Assembly: GCA_003251535.1 (NCBI GenBank)
Contig: QKFD01000024.1
Coordinates: forward strand, 1-64,000
Source: Chromatiales bacterium
Lineage (GTDB): Bacteria > Pseudomonadota > Gammaproteobacteria > Thiohalomonadales > Thiohalomonadaceae
Direction of reading: 5' to 3'
Length of the DNA stretch: 64,000 nucleotides
Shown here piece by piece: positions 26,612 through 35,804 of the stretch (position 1 is the stretch's first letter; each line of letters starts with the position of its first letter). Under the pieces are notes generated by a model that was not told the DNA's origin, did no database searches, and was given only the letters and a program-made list of their open reading frames with translations. Made by a program: the position numbers and the translations under genes.

Positions 26612-29020
26612 TCACGCCTGCCGCGCCATCCCATAGCGCTCCAAGCGCAGCAACCGCTGCCACTCCCACCCCGCCCGCAAGAGATGGAGCGCCCCCCCGG
26701 CAGCAAGCCGCAGATCCCCCAGCCGCCAGAGACTCGGCTGCTGCAACCGGGCCCGCAGCCGGCGGGCGGCGGTGCGGGCGCGGAAGCGGTTATGGACATA
26801 GCGGTGCAGGGCGCGGTAGTAGTCGGTGCGGTAGGTACCGTTGAACATCATGGCGAGATCACTGGAGTCAGACCAATGGGTCTTGCCACCGAGCGCCTCC
26901 CGCACTTGATCGAAGAAGGGGGTACCGGGCAGCGGATAGGAGACCGAGATGCCAAGATCGTCTGGCATCAGCTCAAACAGCATGGCCAAGGTCTGATCGA
27001 TATCCTCCCGCAGCTCGCCTAGGTAACCGAACTGGAGGAAGAGGGCAACCTTTATCCCGTGGGCCCGTAGCCGATGGGTGGCGGCGTGGATCTGCTCCAC
27101 GCGGATCCCCTTATTCATGGCATCGAGGATCTTCTGGGAGCCCGACTCCGCCCCCAGCCAGACCAGCTCCGCCCCAGAGGCCGCCAGCGCCTCCACCACC
27201 CCCTCCTCCAGCAGCAGATCGGCCCGCGACTGGATGGTGTAGCGGAAGCGCAGCCCCTGCGCCGCCACCAGTTGGGCAAAGCGGGGGAGCCAACCCGGTT
27301 TGAGACCAAAGATATCGTCACAGATCCAGAAGTGCTGCGGACCGTAGTGCTCCAGCAGCAGGGCGATCTCCGCCACCACCGCCTCCGGGGAGCGGGCGTT
27401 GTAGCGCCGTCCCCAGAGTGGCTTGGCGCACCAGCTGCATTGGTAGGGGCAACCGCGGGTGGTGGCGAGGTTGAGGGAGAAGTAGCCGTGGTGCTGGAGC
27501 CAGATGGCGCGGTAGGCGGTCAGATCCACCAGGTCCCAGGCCGGTGGCGGTAGGGCATCGAGATCGCGCAGTACCGGCCGCTTGGCGTTGACCGAGATCC
27601 CCCCGGCCTCGTTGCGGTAGGCCACCCCCACCACCTCGGCCATCGGCCGCCCCTGACGCAGCCGCTCCAGCAGCTCCCCAAGGGTCTCCTCCCCCTCCCC
27701 CAGGATCACCGCATCGGCCCCTTGGTCGAGGTAGATCTGCGGGTGGTCGGTGGCATCGGAGCTACAGACAATGACCCGGCAGCCGCGCTCCCGCGCCCGC
27801 TGGATCATGCGCAGCGCCGCGGCGCGCATGGTGGAGAGGCACATCTTGGTGAGGTAGTTAAAACCGTCGTCGTAGAACACCACGATATCGGGCCGCTCCC
27901 GCTCCAACACCGGCACGATCTCCAGATCGCTCTCCGCCAGGTTGGTATCAAACAGCGCCACCGGGTAGCCCTGCTCCCGCGCCGCCGCCGCGGCGTAGAG
28001 GGTACCGAGTGGGGGGTAGGGGCGCGCCATCGCCCACTGCTTGGCATCTAGGCGGTAGAAATAGGAGTGGCTGAAGAGCAGCCTCGGCATCCCCTCCCCT
28101 GCCCTGATCCCGCTGGCCTGCTCCAAGCCGCGGACCCGGGTCGCATACTGGGCCAGAATGCGGTTTTGCCAATCGCTAAAGTGGCTCTTGACGATACCGG
28201 CCCGCACCCGCACCGCGCCGCACCCCTCCAGCTCACGACAGCGCCGATCTCGACGCCGCCAGCGCCGCCAGGTGAGACACATCAGCCCGTGGTTCAACAG
28301 ATCCCCCCCGCGGCCAGCCAAGCCCCCCTCCACTACCCGCGCCCACCAGGGGCGTCTTGGAACGGAGAGGAGATCCTGACGGACGGGTGGATGGTTGGGC
28401 AGAAACGCCTGCACCCAGGGGTTGGCCGCCAGCAGCGCCGCGTGGGCCTGGGGATCACACACCGGCAAGAGCGTAGCCAGCTCCATGGCGGTGAAGAGAT
28501 TGCGCTCTAAGGAGCCAAACTGCTCGCTATCGACATAGTAGTTAGGGCAGAGATCGGCCCCTCGCTGGGCAGGCAGCTTGGTGTAGAGATAGACCACACT
28601 ACGGGCGAGCCAAGCCCGCCGCGGCGGGGTGGTGATGAAGAGATCGAGATCCGACTGTGCCGTCATCACCTGTTTAGAGATGGAGCCGGAGAGGCAGACT
28701 CCACGCACAAACGGCAGCCGCGCCACCCGCTGCGCCCACCCCACGGCGACAGGGAGCAGCCGCTCCGCCGCGGCGTTGTGCTCGCGCCGCGCGGCCACCA
28801 CCTGGGCCACCTCCTGTAGGGCGTAGAACCCCTCAAAAGACTCCGCCAGGGCGTTGGCCACACACCACTCCAGCGCCACCTCCACCGCCTCCAGCGAGGC
28901 CTGCGCATCGTCGCAGAAACAGCGCACCTCGGTGCTGGCGAGGGGGTAGTGGAAGATATCGAAATAGGCCAAGACCCGTAGCACAAGGCCGGTCAGCGGA
29001 GGGGGCATAGCGGGTAACAT
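26612..29020 (-). CDS. Fusion: winged-helix/nucleotidyltransferase domain plus B12-type radical SAM enzyme
   Basis: 802 residues. Residues about 10-70 look like a winged helix (LVLRVLAYFDIFHYPL). At 111-128 the motif SGSISKQVMTAQSDLDLFI has the GS...DXD pattern of the nucleotidyltransferase fold. From about 311 a complete second protein begins: MPRLLFSHSYF, KPYPPLG-like RPYPPLGTLY, a B12-binding-type Rossmann domain (to about 455) with VILGEGEETL, then the radical SAM motif CPYQCSWC (524-531), a GAESGSQKILDAM motif and a basic tail. No stop or frameshift separates the halves. The reaction is unknown; NTase and radical SAM activities would work on one pathway. It begins a five-gene run down to 21846. 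Confidence 0.85.
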   Translation of the reverse strand: MLPAMPPPLTGLVLRVLAYFDIFHYPLASTEVRCFCDDAQASLEAVEVALEWCVANALAESFEGFYALQEVAQVVAARREHNAAAERLLPVAVGWAQRVARLPFVRGVCLSGSISKQVMTAQSDLDLFITTPPRRAWLARSVVYLYTKLPAQRGADLCPNYYVDSEQFGSLERNLFTAMELATLLPVCDPQAHAALLAANPWVQAFLPNHPPVRQDLLSVPRRPWWARVVEGGLAGRGGDLLNHGLMCLTWRRWRRRDRRCRELEGCGAVRVRAGIVKSHFSDWQNRILAQYATRVRGLEQASGIRAGEGMPRLLFSHSYFYRLDAKQWAMARPYPPLGTLYAAAAAREQGYPVALFDTNLAESDLEIVPVLERERPDIVVFYDDGFNYLTKMCLSTMRAAALRMIQRARERGCRVIVCSSDATDHPQIYLDQGADAVILGEGEETLGELLERLRQGRPMAEVVGVAYRNEAGGISVNAKRPVLRDLDALPPPAWDLVDLTAYRAIWLQHHGYFSLNLATTRGCPYQCSWCAKPLWGRRYNARSPEAVVAEIALLLEHYGPQHFWICDDIFGLKPGWLPRFAQLVAAQGLRFRYTIQSRADLLLEEGVVEALAASGAELVWLGAESGSQKILDAMNKGIRVEQIHAATHRLRAHGIKVALFLQFGYLGELREDIDQTLAMLFELMPDDLGISVSYPLPGTPFFDQVREALGGKTHWSDSSDLAMMFNGTYRTDYYRALHRYVHNRFRARTAARRLRARLQQPSLWRLGDLRLAAGGALHLLRAGWEWQRLLRLERYGMARQA

Positions 29021-29175
29021 CAGCTCTCCGAACGACGAGTGGTGACACAGTGCCGGAGCTAAGCAGGATTGGACGCTCCGGGGCTATCCAGGGTGAGATA
29101 CAACCATTCCGCCGGGCCAAGATAACTTAGCGGGTGTAATGAGGAAAAGGGACAAACGCCTCCCTTACCGCCCGC

Positions 29176-30579
29176 TTACGACCGCCACCGCGCCCACCAC
29201 ATGCCCCAACGCCCCCGCCAGGCGCTCAGCTTGCAGCGCAGGCCGCGTAAGCTGCGGTGCCCCCGCTGTTGATAAAGCCGATGCCACGCCATCTCCCCCT
29301 GGAGCCAACGGAGGGCGTGCTGGTAGTAGGCCTGGCTGTAGGTGCGGACAAAGCCCTGGTCCCGCTCTGTACCACTGGCCCAGTTGTGCCCCTCCAGGAG
29401 CCCGGCACCCTGAAGTTGCTCGTGCAGCGGGGTGCCGGTGATGGGGTAGGTCAGGGTCACGGTCCAGTGGTCTGGGGCCGTGGCCTTGAGGTGGTGCAGT
29501 GTCGCCTCGATATCCGCCTCCCGCTCCCCCGGATAGCCCAGCATCACAAAGGTACCCACCTCGATCCCCGCGCGCCGGGCGGCTGCCATCATCGCCTGCA
29601 CCTGGGCCACCGTCACCCGCCGCTCCATGGCGTCGAGGATAGCCTGAGAGCCGCTCTCGGCGCCGATCCAGACCCGGTAGCAGCCCGACCGCTTGAGAAG
29701 GGCCACCACCGGCTCATCGAGCCGATCGGCGCGGGTGATGCACTCATAGGCGATGACCAGTCCGCGCCGCTCCAACTCATCCGCAAACGCCGCCAACCAG
29801 CCCCAATGGATGGTAAATACATCGTCCACAAACCAGATGCTGTCGGGGGCGTAACGCCGTTGTAGCGCCTCCAGCTCGGCCACCACCGCCGTGGGGGAGC
29901 GGCGCCGATAGCTACGGCCGTAGACGGCGCGGCTGCACCAGCGACAGCTATAGGGGCAGCCGCGCATGGTGCTCACGGTCATGGCACTCATGCCGTGGTG
30001 CTGGCGCCAGAGGGTGGCGTAGCGCTCGATATCGATCCGCTCGCGGGCCGGCTCCGGCAGGCTATCCAGGGGGCGGATCGCCTCCCGCTCGGCGGTAATG
30101 ACCGGCCCCCCATCCACCCCGCGGTAGGCCAACCCGGCGACGGTGGCGAGATCACCGCCCCGTTTTAGGGTCGTCACCAGCTCCAGCAGGGTCTGCTCCC
30201 CCTCGCCGAGTACCAATACATCGGCGCCATGTTGTAGCCACTGGTCGATGTGGTAACGCACCTCTGGCCCCCCCAGCACGATACGGGTAGCCCGCAGCGC
30301 CGGCTGGGAGCGGACAAAGGCGATGAGGGCGAGGAGATTGGGCCGAGTCAGTAGATTGGCATAGATGCCGAGTAGCGGGGGACGCAGATCTAGTAGCCGG
30401 CGGTGCAGCGCCGCCATGGAGGAGAAGGTGGTATCGAACAGCTCGTGATCGATCCCATGCTGCTCTAAGTAGGCGGAGAGGTAGAGCAACCCGAGTGGCG
30501 GGTAGGGCTTCATGATCCGCTGCTCAACGGGATCATCCGCCAGAAAGTAGCCGTGGGTCAGCAGCAGCTCAGCCATCAT
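29176..30579 (-). CDS. B12-binding-type radical SAM enzyme
   Basis: About 467 residues. The start MMAELLLTHGYFLADDPVEQ and KPYPPLGLLYLSAYLEQHG begin a B12-binding-type domain with VLGGPEVRY and VLVLGEGEQTLLE. The cluster motif is CPYSCRWC, followed by WFVDDVFTIHWGW and GAESGSQAILDAM. The sequence parallels the C-terminal half of the fusion protein at 26612-29020, so the two are probably paralogues with related reactions. The ATG at 30579 shares its T with the TGA of the methyltransferase gene before it, so they are coupled. Confidence 0.88.
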   Translation of the reverse strand: MMAELLLTHGYFLADDPVEQRIMKPYPPLGLLYLSAYLEQHGIDHELFDTTFSSMAALHRRLLDLRPPLLGIYANLLTRPNLLALIAFVRSQPALRATRIVLGGPEVRYHIDQWLQHGADVLVLGEGEQTLLELVTTLKRGGDLATVAGLAYRGVDGGPVITAEREAIRPLDSLPEPARERIDIERYATLWRQHHGMSAMTVSTMRGCPYSCRWCSRAVYGRSYRRRSPTAVVAELEALQRRYAPDSIWFVDDVFTIHWGWLAAFADELERRGLVIAYECITRADRLDEPVVALLKRSGCYRVWIGAESGSQAILDAMERRVTVAQVQAMMAAARRAGIEVGTFVMLGYPGEREADIEATLHHLKATAPDHWTVTLTYPITGTPLHEQLQGAGLLEGHNWASGTERDQGFVRTYSQAYYQHALRWLQGEMAWHRLYQQRGHRSLRGLRCKLSAWRGRWGMWWARWRS

Positions 30580-31382
30580 CAACCACTCAGGGTGAGCTGG
30601 ATCAGATAGTGGTCTGACCAGTCAGCCAAGATGGCCTGCCCCCCCAACAGCTGCTCTAACCCCTGCCACAGCCGCAGTGCTGCCGGCTGCGCCAGGCGGT
30701 GACCATGGAAGTAAGAGGGGGGCAGGGCGATGCCGATGGGGTGGCGGCGGCGCAACTCAAAACGTGCTGCCAGGGCACGGGCCAGCCAAGCGGAGTCGTG
30801 GTACCAGGTGCGCACCTGCGCCCCCTCCCCCAGCTGCGCCGCTAGCGGCCCTTGATCGCGCCGGAACGGCCGCCGCTGTTGGCCGCGCAGAGTGAAGTAG
30901 AGGCCCTCCCAGAGACAGTGGCGCGGCATGATGACCGCCACCATGCTCCCCCCCGGCCGCAACAGCTGCGGCAGCACCTCTAGTGACCAGGCCACCAGCG
31001 CCTCGCCCGCGATGCAGTTGAGGCCACCGAAGTTAGAGAATACGAGGTCAAACGGCTCCGGGAAGGTGGTGGGGTCGATGGCCAGGGTATCGATGCAGGT
31101 GGTGCGCACCCGTTCAGCAAGGCCGGACCGGATCACCCGCTCCTGGGTCTTCGCCACCATCGCCGAGGAGATATCGGTCGCCTGCACGGTGTGGCCCTGT
31201 TGGGCCAGCCAGAGCGCATCGACACCGGTGCCACAGTTAAGCTCCAACAGCGAACGGGGGCCAGCCCCCGCCAACAGCCTGGTCAATGAGCGCCACACCC
31301 GCGCCCGCTGGGCGCGACCAATGGGGGTATCGGTGAAGCTGGCGTCGTAGTTTGCGGCAACGGCGTCGAAGGCGGCGCTCAT
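30579..31382 (-). CDS. Class I SAM-dependent methyltransferase
   Basis: 267 residues. It begins FDAVAANYDASFTDTPIGRAQR, as in UbiE/BioC-like enzymes, with motif I LLELNCGTGVDALWLAQQG and VQATDISSAMV. FSNFGGLNCI and LRPGGSMVAVIMP follow. It methylates a small molecule or lipid-linked intermediate of unknown kind. It precedes and is coupled to the radical SAM gene at 29176-30579. Confidence 0.85.
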   Translation of the reverse strand: MSAAFDAVAANYDASFTDTPIGRAQRARVWRSLTRLLAGAGPRSLLELNCGTGVDALWLAQQGHTVQATDISSAMVAKTQERVIRSGLAERVRTTCIDTLAIDPTTFPEPFDLVFSNFGGLNCIAGEALVAWSLEVLPQLLRPGGSMVAVIMPRHCLWEGLYFTLRGQQRRPFRRDQGPLAAQLGEGAQVRTWYHDSAWLARALAARFELRRRHPIGIALPPSYFHGHRLAQPAALRLWQGLEQLLGGQAILADWSDHYLIQLTLSG

Positions 31383-31496
31383 GGGGTAGTAGCGGGCGAG
31401 AGCTGGCCGGCGAGTGGCGATGGCTTACAATGCCCTACCCCTCTGCCCGCCGTCCAGTCGAGACCCCCTCTATGGCTCACCGCCCCTATCGCTGCC

Positions 31497-32582
31497 ATGT
31501 CACTGGCTGATCGGCTGCGCCGCGCCAATGAACGCTGGCTGCCGGGGCGCCTGCTGGCTGGGCCGCAGTGGCTGGTGCTGGGGGTCAATAACTTCTGCAA
31601 TCTGCGCTGCCGCATGTGCGATGTCGGCACGGGCCACGACACCACCAATTTTGGCGCCAATCTCACCGGCGCCCACAACCGCTCGCTGCCCATCGAGCTA
31701 TTTACCCGCATCGTGGATCAGCTGGCGACCCACTACCCTCACACCAAACTGGGCTACGCCTATACCGAGCCGCTCGCCTGGGCGCCCCTCGGCCACTCCC
31801 TGCAACTGGCCCGCGAGCGGGGGATCACCACCACCATTACCACTAACGGCCTGCTGTTGGCGCGCCGGGCAGCGGAGATCGTGGCGGGGGGTTGCAGCCA
31901 GCTGTTTGTCTCCCTCGACGGCCCAGCCGCCATCCACGACCAGATCCGCGGCCGCCAGGGCAGTTATGCCCGCGCCGTGGAGGGGATCGAGCGGGTGGCG
32001 GCGCTGGCGGGGGCGCCACCCATTAGTGTGGTCTGCGCCATCACACCCTGGAACGTCGGCCAGCTGGAGGCGCTGCTGGAGGCGCTCACACCGCTGCCGC
32101 TCACCACGGTGGTGATCGCCCATAACAACTTCATCAGTGACACCATGGCCGCGCAGCACAACGGGCACTACGGTGATCGCTACCCGGTGACCGCCTCCAA
32201 TGTCCACGCCACCGATCTCGATGCCATTGATCCCCAGCAGTTGGCGACGGAGCTGACGGCGCTGCGCCGCCGACCCTGGCCCTTCCAGCTCACGCTGCAA
32301 CCGGAGTGCAGCGGTGTCGCCGAGCTGACCCGCTACTACCGGCAGCCGGAGCAGGCCATCGGCAGCGGCTGCGGGGATCTGTTCCGCATCCTGATGATCG
32401 ATCCCGACGGCGAGGCGATCCCCGCCCACGGCCGCTGCTTCCGCCTGCCCATCGGCAATATCAGCACACAGACGCTCCCGGCCCTCTGGAACGCCGCCCC
32501 CCTCGCCGCCCTGCGCCGGGAGCTGGTGGCGGCGGGCGGCCTACTACCGGCCTGCCACCGCTGCTGTGGCGGAGTGGGGTGA
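31497..32582 (+). CDS. Radical SAM protein with SPASM-like C-terminus
   Basis: 361 residues. The cluster motif is CNLRCRMC (34-41), followed by TEPLAWAPLG, a TTNGLLL strand and FVSLDG, as in AstB/MoaA-like enzymes. The C-terminal quarter has SGCGDLF, GRCFRLPIGNI and ACHRCCGG, which resemble the extra iron-sulfur ligands of SPASM/twitch domains. It is the only plus-strand gene in the cluster and ends two bases before the convergent GNAT gene. SPASM enzymes often modify peptides or sugars; no precursor peptide was recognised beside it. Confidence 0.85.
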   Translation: MSLADRLRRANERWLPGRLLAGPQWLVLGVNNFCNLRCRMCDVGTGHDTTNFGANLTGAHNRSLPIELFTRIVDQLATHYPHTKLGYAYTEPLAWAPLGHSLQLARERGITTTITTNGLLLARRAAEIVAGGCSQLFVSLDGPAAIHDQIRGRQGSYARAVEGIERVAALAGAPPISVVCAITPWNVGQLEALLEALTPLPLTTVVIAHNNFISDTMAAQHNGHYGDRYPVTASNVHATDLDAIDPQQLATELTALRRRPWPFQLTLQPECSGVAELTRYYRQPEQAIGSGCGDLFRILMIDPDGEAIPAHGRCFRLPIGNISTQTLPALWNAAPLAALRRELVAAGGLLPACHRCCGGVG

Positions 32583-32584
32583 GG

Positions 32585-33484
32585 CTAGATATTTTCATAG
32601 TCGGCATAGAGCAGCTGGAGCGTGTCGAACGGTAGCTCCGGCCCGCGCAGGGTGCGAACACCAATCCCCCAACCGGGGATGGCCGACCCCAAGAGGGTGG
32701 TGAGGGCGGCGTGGAGTGGATCACCCGTCTGCACCATAAAGCGGAGGGTGCGTGATCCACTGCGCTGGCCCAGCGCCACCAGCTCCGCCAAACGCTCTAC
32801 CAACGGCACCGGCGTATCGCCCCGGAGGGCGGCGACCCGCAGGATATCACCGGGGATCAGCGCAACCCCACCAGCCAAAGTGAGGTGGTGGATGGTCGGC
32901 TTGGCGCGCCAGTAGTCGGCATCCCTGAGCGGCCCCCAGCCGGTGGTGTCACTCACCCACGCCCTCCCATCCCGCGGTAGACGCCGCCAGAGCAGCGGCG
33001 CCACCAGGCGCCGACGCCAGTGACGGCGCACGCCCGCCAGCGGGGCCAAGGGGATCTCAAAGCAGTCCATGCGGCCGATGTTGCGCATCGCCAACCGATT
33101 TTGTGAAATGGGACCGGAGACATCACTGGAAAAACCAAAGAGAAAATGACAGCCTAGCGCCTCTGCCGCCGCCAGACTGGCGTCACAAACCAGTTTGAAG
33201 GCACGGGTGTGGCGGTATGCGGGCAGGGCCACCCAATCGCCCAACTGCCCCCCCAATAGCAGCTCGCCAGCCAGCTCAAAGCGGTAGGGAAAGAGACTGG
33301 CGCAGGCCACCGGCAGCGAGCCGTGGTAGGCCAAAAAGCCGTGGTTGCGACCACCAATGGCACTCTGGCGATACTTGCGGCGCCACCACCCCACCCTGGC
33401 CCGGCTCCCCATACCGAGGCGCATCAGCTGCGCCAAATCCGCCGCCCGCCGCTCATCCAGGGGCTCGATGTGATAGCGACTCAC
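32585..33484 (-). CDS. GNAT-like N-acyltransferase
   Basis: 299 residues. The early part (RYHIEPLDERRAADLAQLM, HGFLAYHGSLPVACASLFPYRF, LGDWVALPAYRHTRAFKLVCDASLAAAEALGCHFLFGF) has the layout of the GNAT acetyl-CoA fold as found in polysaccharide-locus acyltransferases. The C-terminal half is a second domain of similar size. It probably N-acylates an amino sugar or amine. Its GTG start overlaps the TGA of the deacetylase gene (GTGA), so both are translated together. Confidence 0.65.
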   Translation of the reverse strand: MSRYHIEPLDERRAADLAQLMRLGMGSRARVGWWRRKYRQSAIGGRNHGFLAYHGSLPVACASLFPYRFELAGELLLGGQLGDWVALPAYRHTRAFKLVCDASLAAAEALGCHFLFGFSSDVSGPISQNRLAMRNIGRMDCFEIPLAPLAGVRRHWRRRLVAPLLWRRLPRDGRAWVSDTTGWGPLRDADYWRAKPTIHHLTLAGGVALIPGDILRVAALRGDTPVPLVERLAELVALGQRSGSRTLRFMVQTGDPLHAALTTLLGSAIPGWGIGVRTLRGPELPFDTLQLLYADYENI

Positions 33485-34455
33485 CGGCGGCCATATCCCC
33501 CGGCAGCGATGGCATTGAGTTGGCCGCGACTCGTTAGATAGGGGTGGATACCGAGCCGAACGATGGTTGAATCTCGCAGGCCCCCCTCTCCGGCGTTCTC
33601 ATCCACCAGCGCCTGGAGCCGGTAGCCCGTGGCGGCAGCCATCCGCAGCAGAGCGGGCGAGTAGGCCCCCCTCGGGTAGGCCCACTGGGTCACCTCCCGC
33701 CCACTTACCAGCTCTAGCCAGCGTTTGGCATTGCGCAGCTCCCAACGGGCATCGGCGCTGGAGAGGGCTGGCAGATCGATGTGGGTAACGCCGTGCGCCC
33801 CCAGCTCAATGAGGGGGTGGTGGGCGAGCCGCTGTAGCTCCTCCTCGTTGAGCAGCCGCCAATAGGGCTCCAGCTCTGGCCGCTCAGCCAGCGGCGCCTC
33901 CATAGGCAGCGCCTGCGCCAACTCGCAGAGGAACAGATTATCCCGCTCCCGACAGAGCTGTTTGAGCGCCACGCCATCCCCCTCCCGCCGCCACTGTCGA
34001 TGCCGATCTTGGACAAACCGCTCCTCCCCCAGGTGCAGCGGTCCCGGCTGTAACTGGGCCGCTAGGTCGATGCGATCGGCCCATAGCAGCGGCTCGCCCC
34101 CCCCACCCGGTAGCACCCGAGCGGTGGTGATGAAGAAGGTGGCGGGGACCTCGGCCGCCTCCAGGACCGGCAGGGCGTGGTGCAGCAGGTTGCAGTAGCC
34201 GTCGTCGAAGGTGAGGGCGACCCGGAACCCCTCCCCCTCCGTCAGGAGATCGGCCAGTGGTACAAAGCGGACCTGGGGCTGGGCCGCCAGCAGGGCGATA
34301 TCACCCGCCAACCGCTGGGCGGAGACGAAGCGACTATTGAAACGGAGGTTGGCGCCAAACGCCTGCTCACCGGTCACGCCGTGATAGAGCAGCGCACAAC
34401 GCCCCTGCGACGGCAGCGGGCGCGGAGGTGACGTGAGGGCGTGGGTTAGACGCAT
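33481..34455 (-). CDS. Polysaccharide deacetylase (NodB fold)
   Basis: 324 residues. NodB motifs are visible: LTFDDGY (motif 1), ELGAHGVTHIDL (motif 2 with His pair), WAYPRGAYSP and ATGYRLQALVDEN. These enzymes remove N-acetyl groups from GlcNAc-type sugars using a metal. The deacetylase and the following GNAT gene could exchange one acyl group for another on the same amino sugar. ATG at 34455 was chosen; a TTG at 34488 with AGGT upstream is possible. Confidence 0.88.
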   Translation of the reverse strand: MRLTHALTSPPRPLPSQGRCALLYHGVTGEQAFGANLRFNSRFVSAQRLAGDIALLAAQPQVRFVPLADLLTEGEGFRVALTFDDGYCNLLHHALPVLEAAEVPATFFITTARVLPGGGGEPLLWADRIDLAAQLQPGPLHLGEERFVQDRHRQWRREGDGVALKQLCRERDNLFLCELAQALPMEAPLAERPELEPYWRLLNEEELQRLAHHPLIELGAHGVTHIDLPALSSADARWELRNAKRWLELVSGREVTQWAYPRGAYSPALLRMAAATGYRLQALVDENAGEGGLRDSTIVRLGIHPYLTSRGQLNAIAAGGYGRR

Positions 34456-34546
34456 CCGACCAATTTGCAACCAGGTGGGTAGAGTCAAATAGGGCTACCT
34501 GAAAGAGGGGCTGGTGAGATGAGCCGTAGACCGCCCCAACCAGAGG

Positions 34547-35344
34547 CTACTCCTCCCCTCGCCCTTGATAGCGTGCCTTGCACCAGGCCACGTCGATCTC
34601 CGGCTGGCCGTCACGCAGGGCGATCCAGTCCAACAGCGGCCCCTGCTTGTTGATCAAGGCGGCAAATAGATTGCCCTGCCGCGGTAGGACCCCAAAGACC
34701 AGCGGCGCCAATCCCTGGAGCAGCAGCGCGAGAAGATACTTCAACTTGCTACGCGCCATCTTCAGCCGCTCAATAGGGAGCAGGTAGCCGTAAAAAAAGC
34801 GGAGGTTTGGCCGGTGAGAGGCGTCAAAACAGGCCACCGTCTTCTCCAACTCCCGCTCGGTCCAGCGATAGACAAAGTTGGGGATGGGCGAGTTGCGCAC
34901 CCCACCGTAGCGGTAGCTGTTCGCCACCACCGCCTCGATCTCGTAGGCATCGGCAAAGCCGAGGCGGGTGGCAAGCCGCATCACCAGGCTGTCACGGCTC
35001 TCGAACATCAACACCCCCTTACGCGCTACCCGTAACATCTCCAGTAGCGCCCGGTGGGGCGAGGCGCAGTGGTGTAGGCCGGCGTGGGTCACCACCAGAT
35101 CAAAGCTCTCGTCCTCAAAGGTGAGGTTCTCCGCATCCTGGTAAGACCACTCAAACGGGGCATAGAGCGCCGCGTTCATGCGATCATCGATATTGGAGAT
35201 CACCACATTGCTGAAACCCAGTTCAGCCCATACCCCCTTGTCGAGGGTACCGCCACAGACCACTAGCACCCTATCTTGCAGAGTGATACCACCGGACTGC
35301 ACGATGCTAGAGACCGTCTTGGAGTAGAAACTGTTTGTTGTCAT
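34547..35344 (-). CDS. SAM-dependent methyltransferase (UbiE-like)
   Basis: 265 residues starting MTTNSFYSKTVSSIVQSGGI. The SAM motif is degenerate (VLVVCGGTLDKGVWAELGF) but SNIDDRMN, YQDAENLTFEDESFDLVVTHAGLHHCASPHRALLEMLRVARKGVLMFES is clearly of the methyltransferase 11 type. The ATG at 35344 was used because the longer frame (to 35434) is poor in family-like sequence. It closes the cluster on the minus strand, 92 bp upstream of the deacetylase gene. Confidence 0.8.
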   Translation of the reverse strand: MTTNSFYSKTVSSIVQSGGITLQDRVLVVCGGTLDKGVWAELGFSNVVISNIDDRMNAALYAPFEWSYQDAENLTFEDESFDLVVTHAGLHHCASPHRALLEMLRVARKGVLMFESRDSLVMRLATRLGFADAYEIEAVVANSYRYGGVRNSPIPNFVYRWTERELEKTVACFDASHRPNLRFFYGYLLPIERLKMARSKLKYLLALLLQGLAPLVFGVLPRQGNLFAALINKQGPLLDWIALRDGQPEIDVAWCKARYQGRGEE

Positions 35345-35804
35345 AGCGCTCGTTGGCTGCGGGTGGCGCACAATGCCCCCGGTTAGTTGGCACCACGGCG
35401 GATGGGGTGCGGCGGCCGCACTCACCACGGCCAACAGCGCCAGAGATGCGCGGTACCCAGAGGCGCCTGCCTAAGGATAGAGTGAGAACTGGGTAGCGGG
35501 TCGCTGTGGGGCGACTAAACGCGGTTTAGCCCTCTCAGAGGCGGGGAATTATACATGAGATCCCCCCCCACTCACCGGCTGCCACAGCACAGAGCGGGGC
35601 GCCTGATACCGACCACCACACAGATCGATTGCCAACGGCTGCCGTACAATGCCGCCACCGCGTCTTAAGTGAGATCCACCCCGGATATCTGCCCCCCTGT
35701 TGAGGCTGAGGTCACCCCCACGGCGATAACGCAGCGACACCGCGCGGGGAATAAACAGATGGGATGCCCTCGGCCCAGGCGGCCGGTCGAGAGAGGAGAG
35801 CGCC
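35345..35804. promoter_or_regulatory. Divergent non-coding region with inverted repeat
   Basis: 460 bp separate the methyltransferase from the small MreB-like gene. CTAAAC-GCG-GTTTAG at 35515-35529 is a perfect short dyad and could be an operator. A TACAAT hexamer is at about 35646 but no good -35 is at the right distance. Nothing else recognisable was seen. Confidence 0.3.

Noticed and set aside
31414-32115. Plus-strand ORF of 233 codons overlapping the SPASM-type radical SAM gene
   Set aside because: Alternate frame of the recognised gene with Trp/Arg/Pro/Ser-rich shadow composition.
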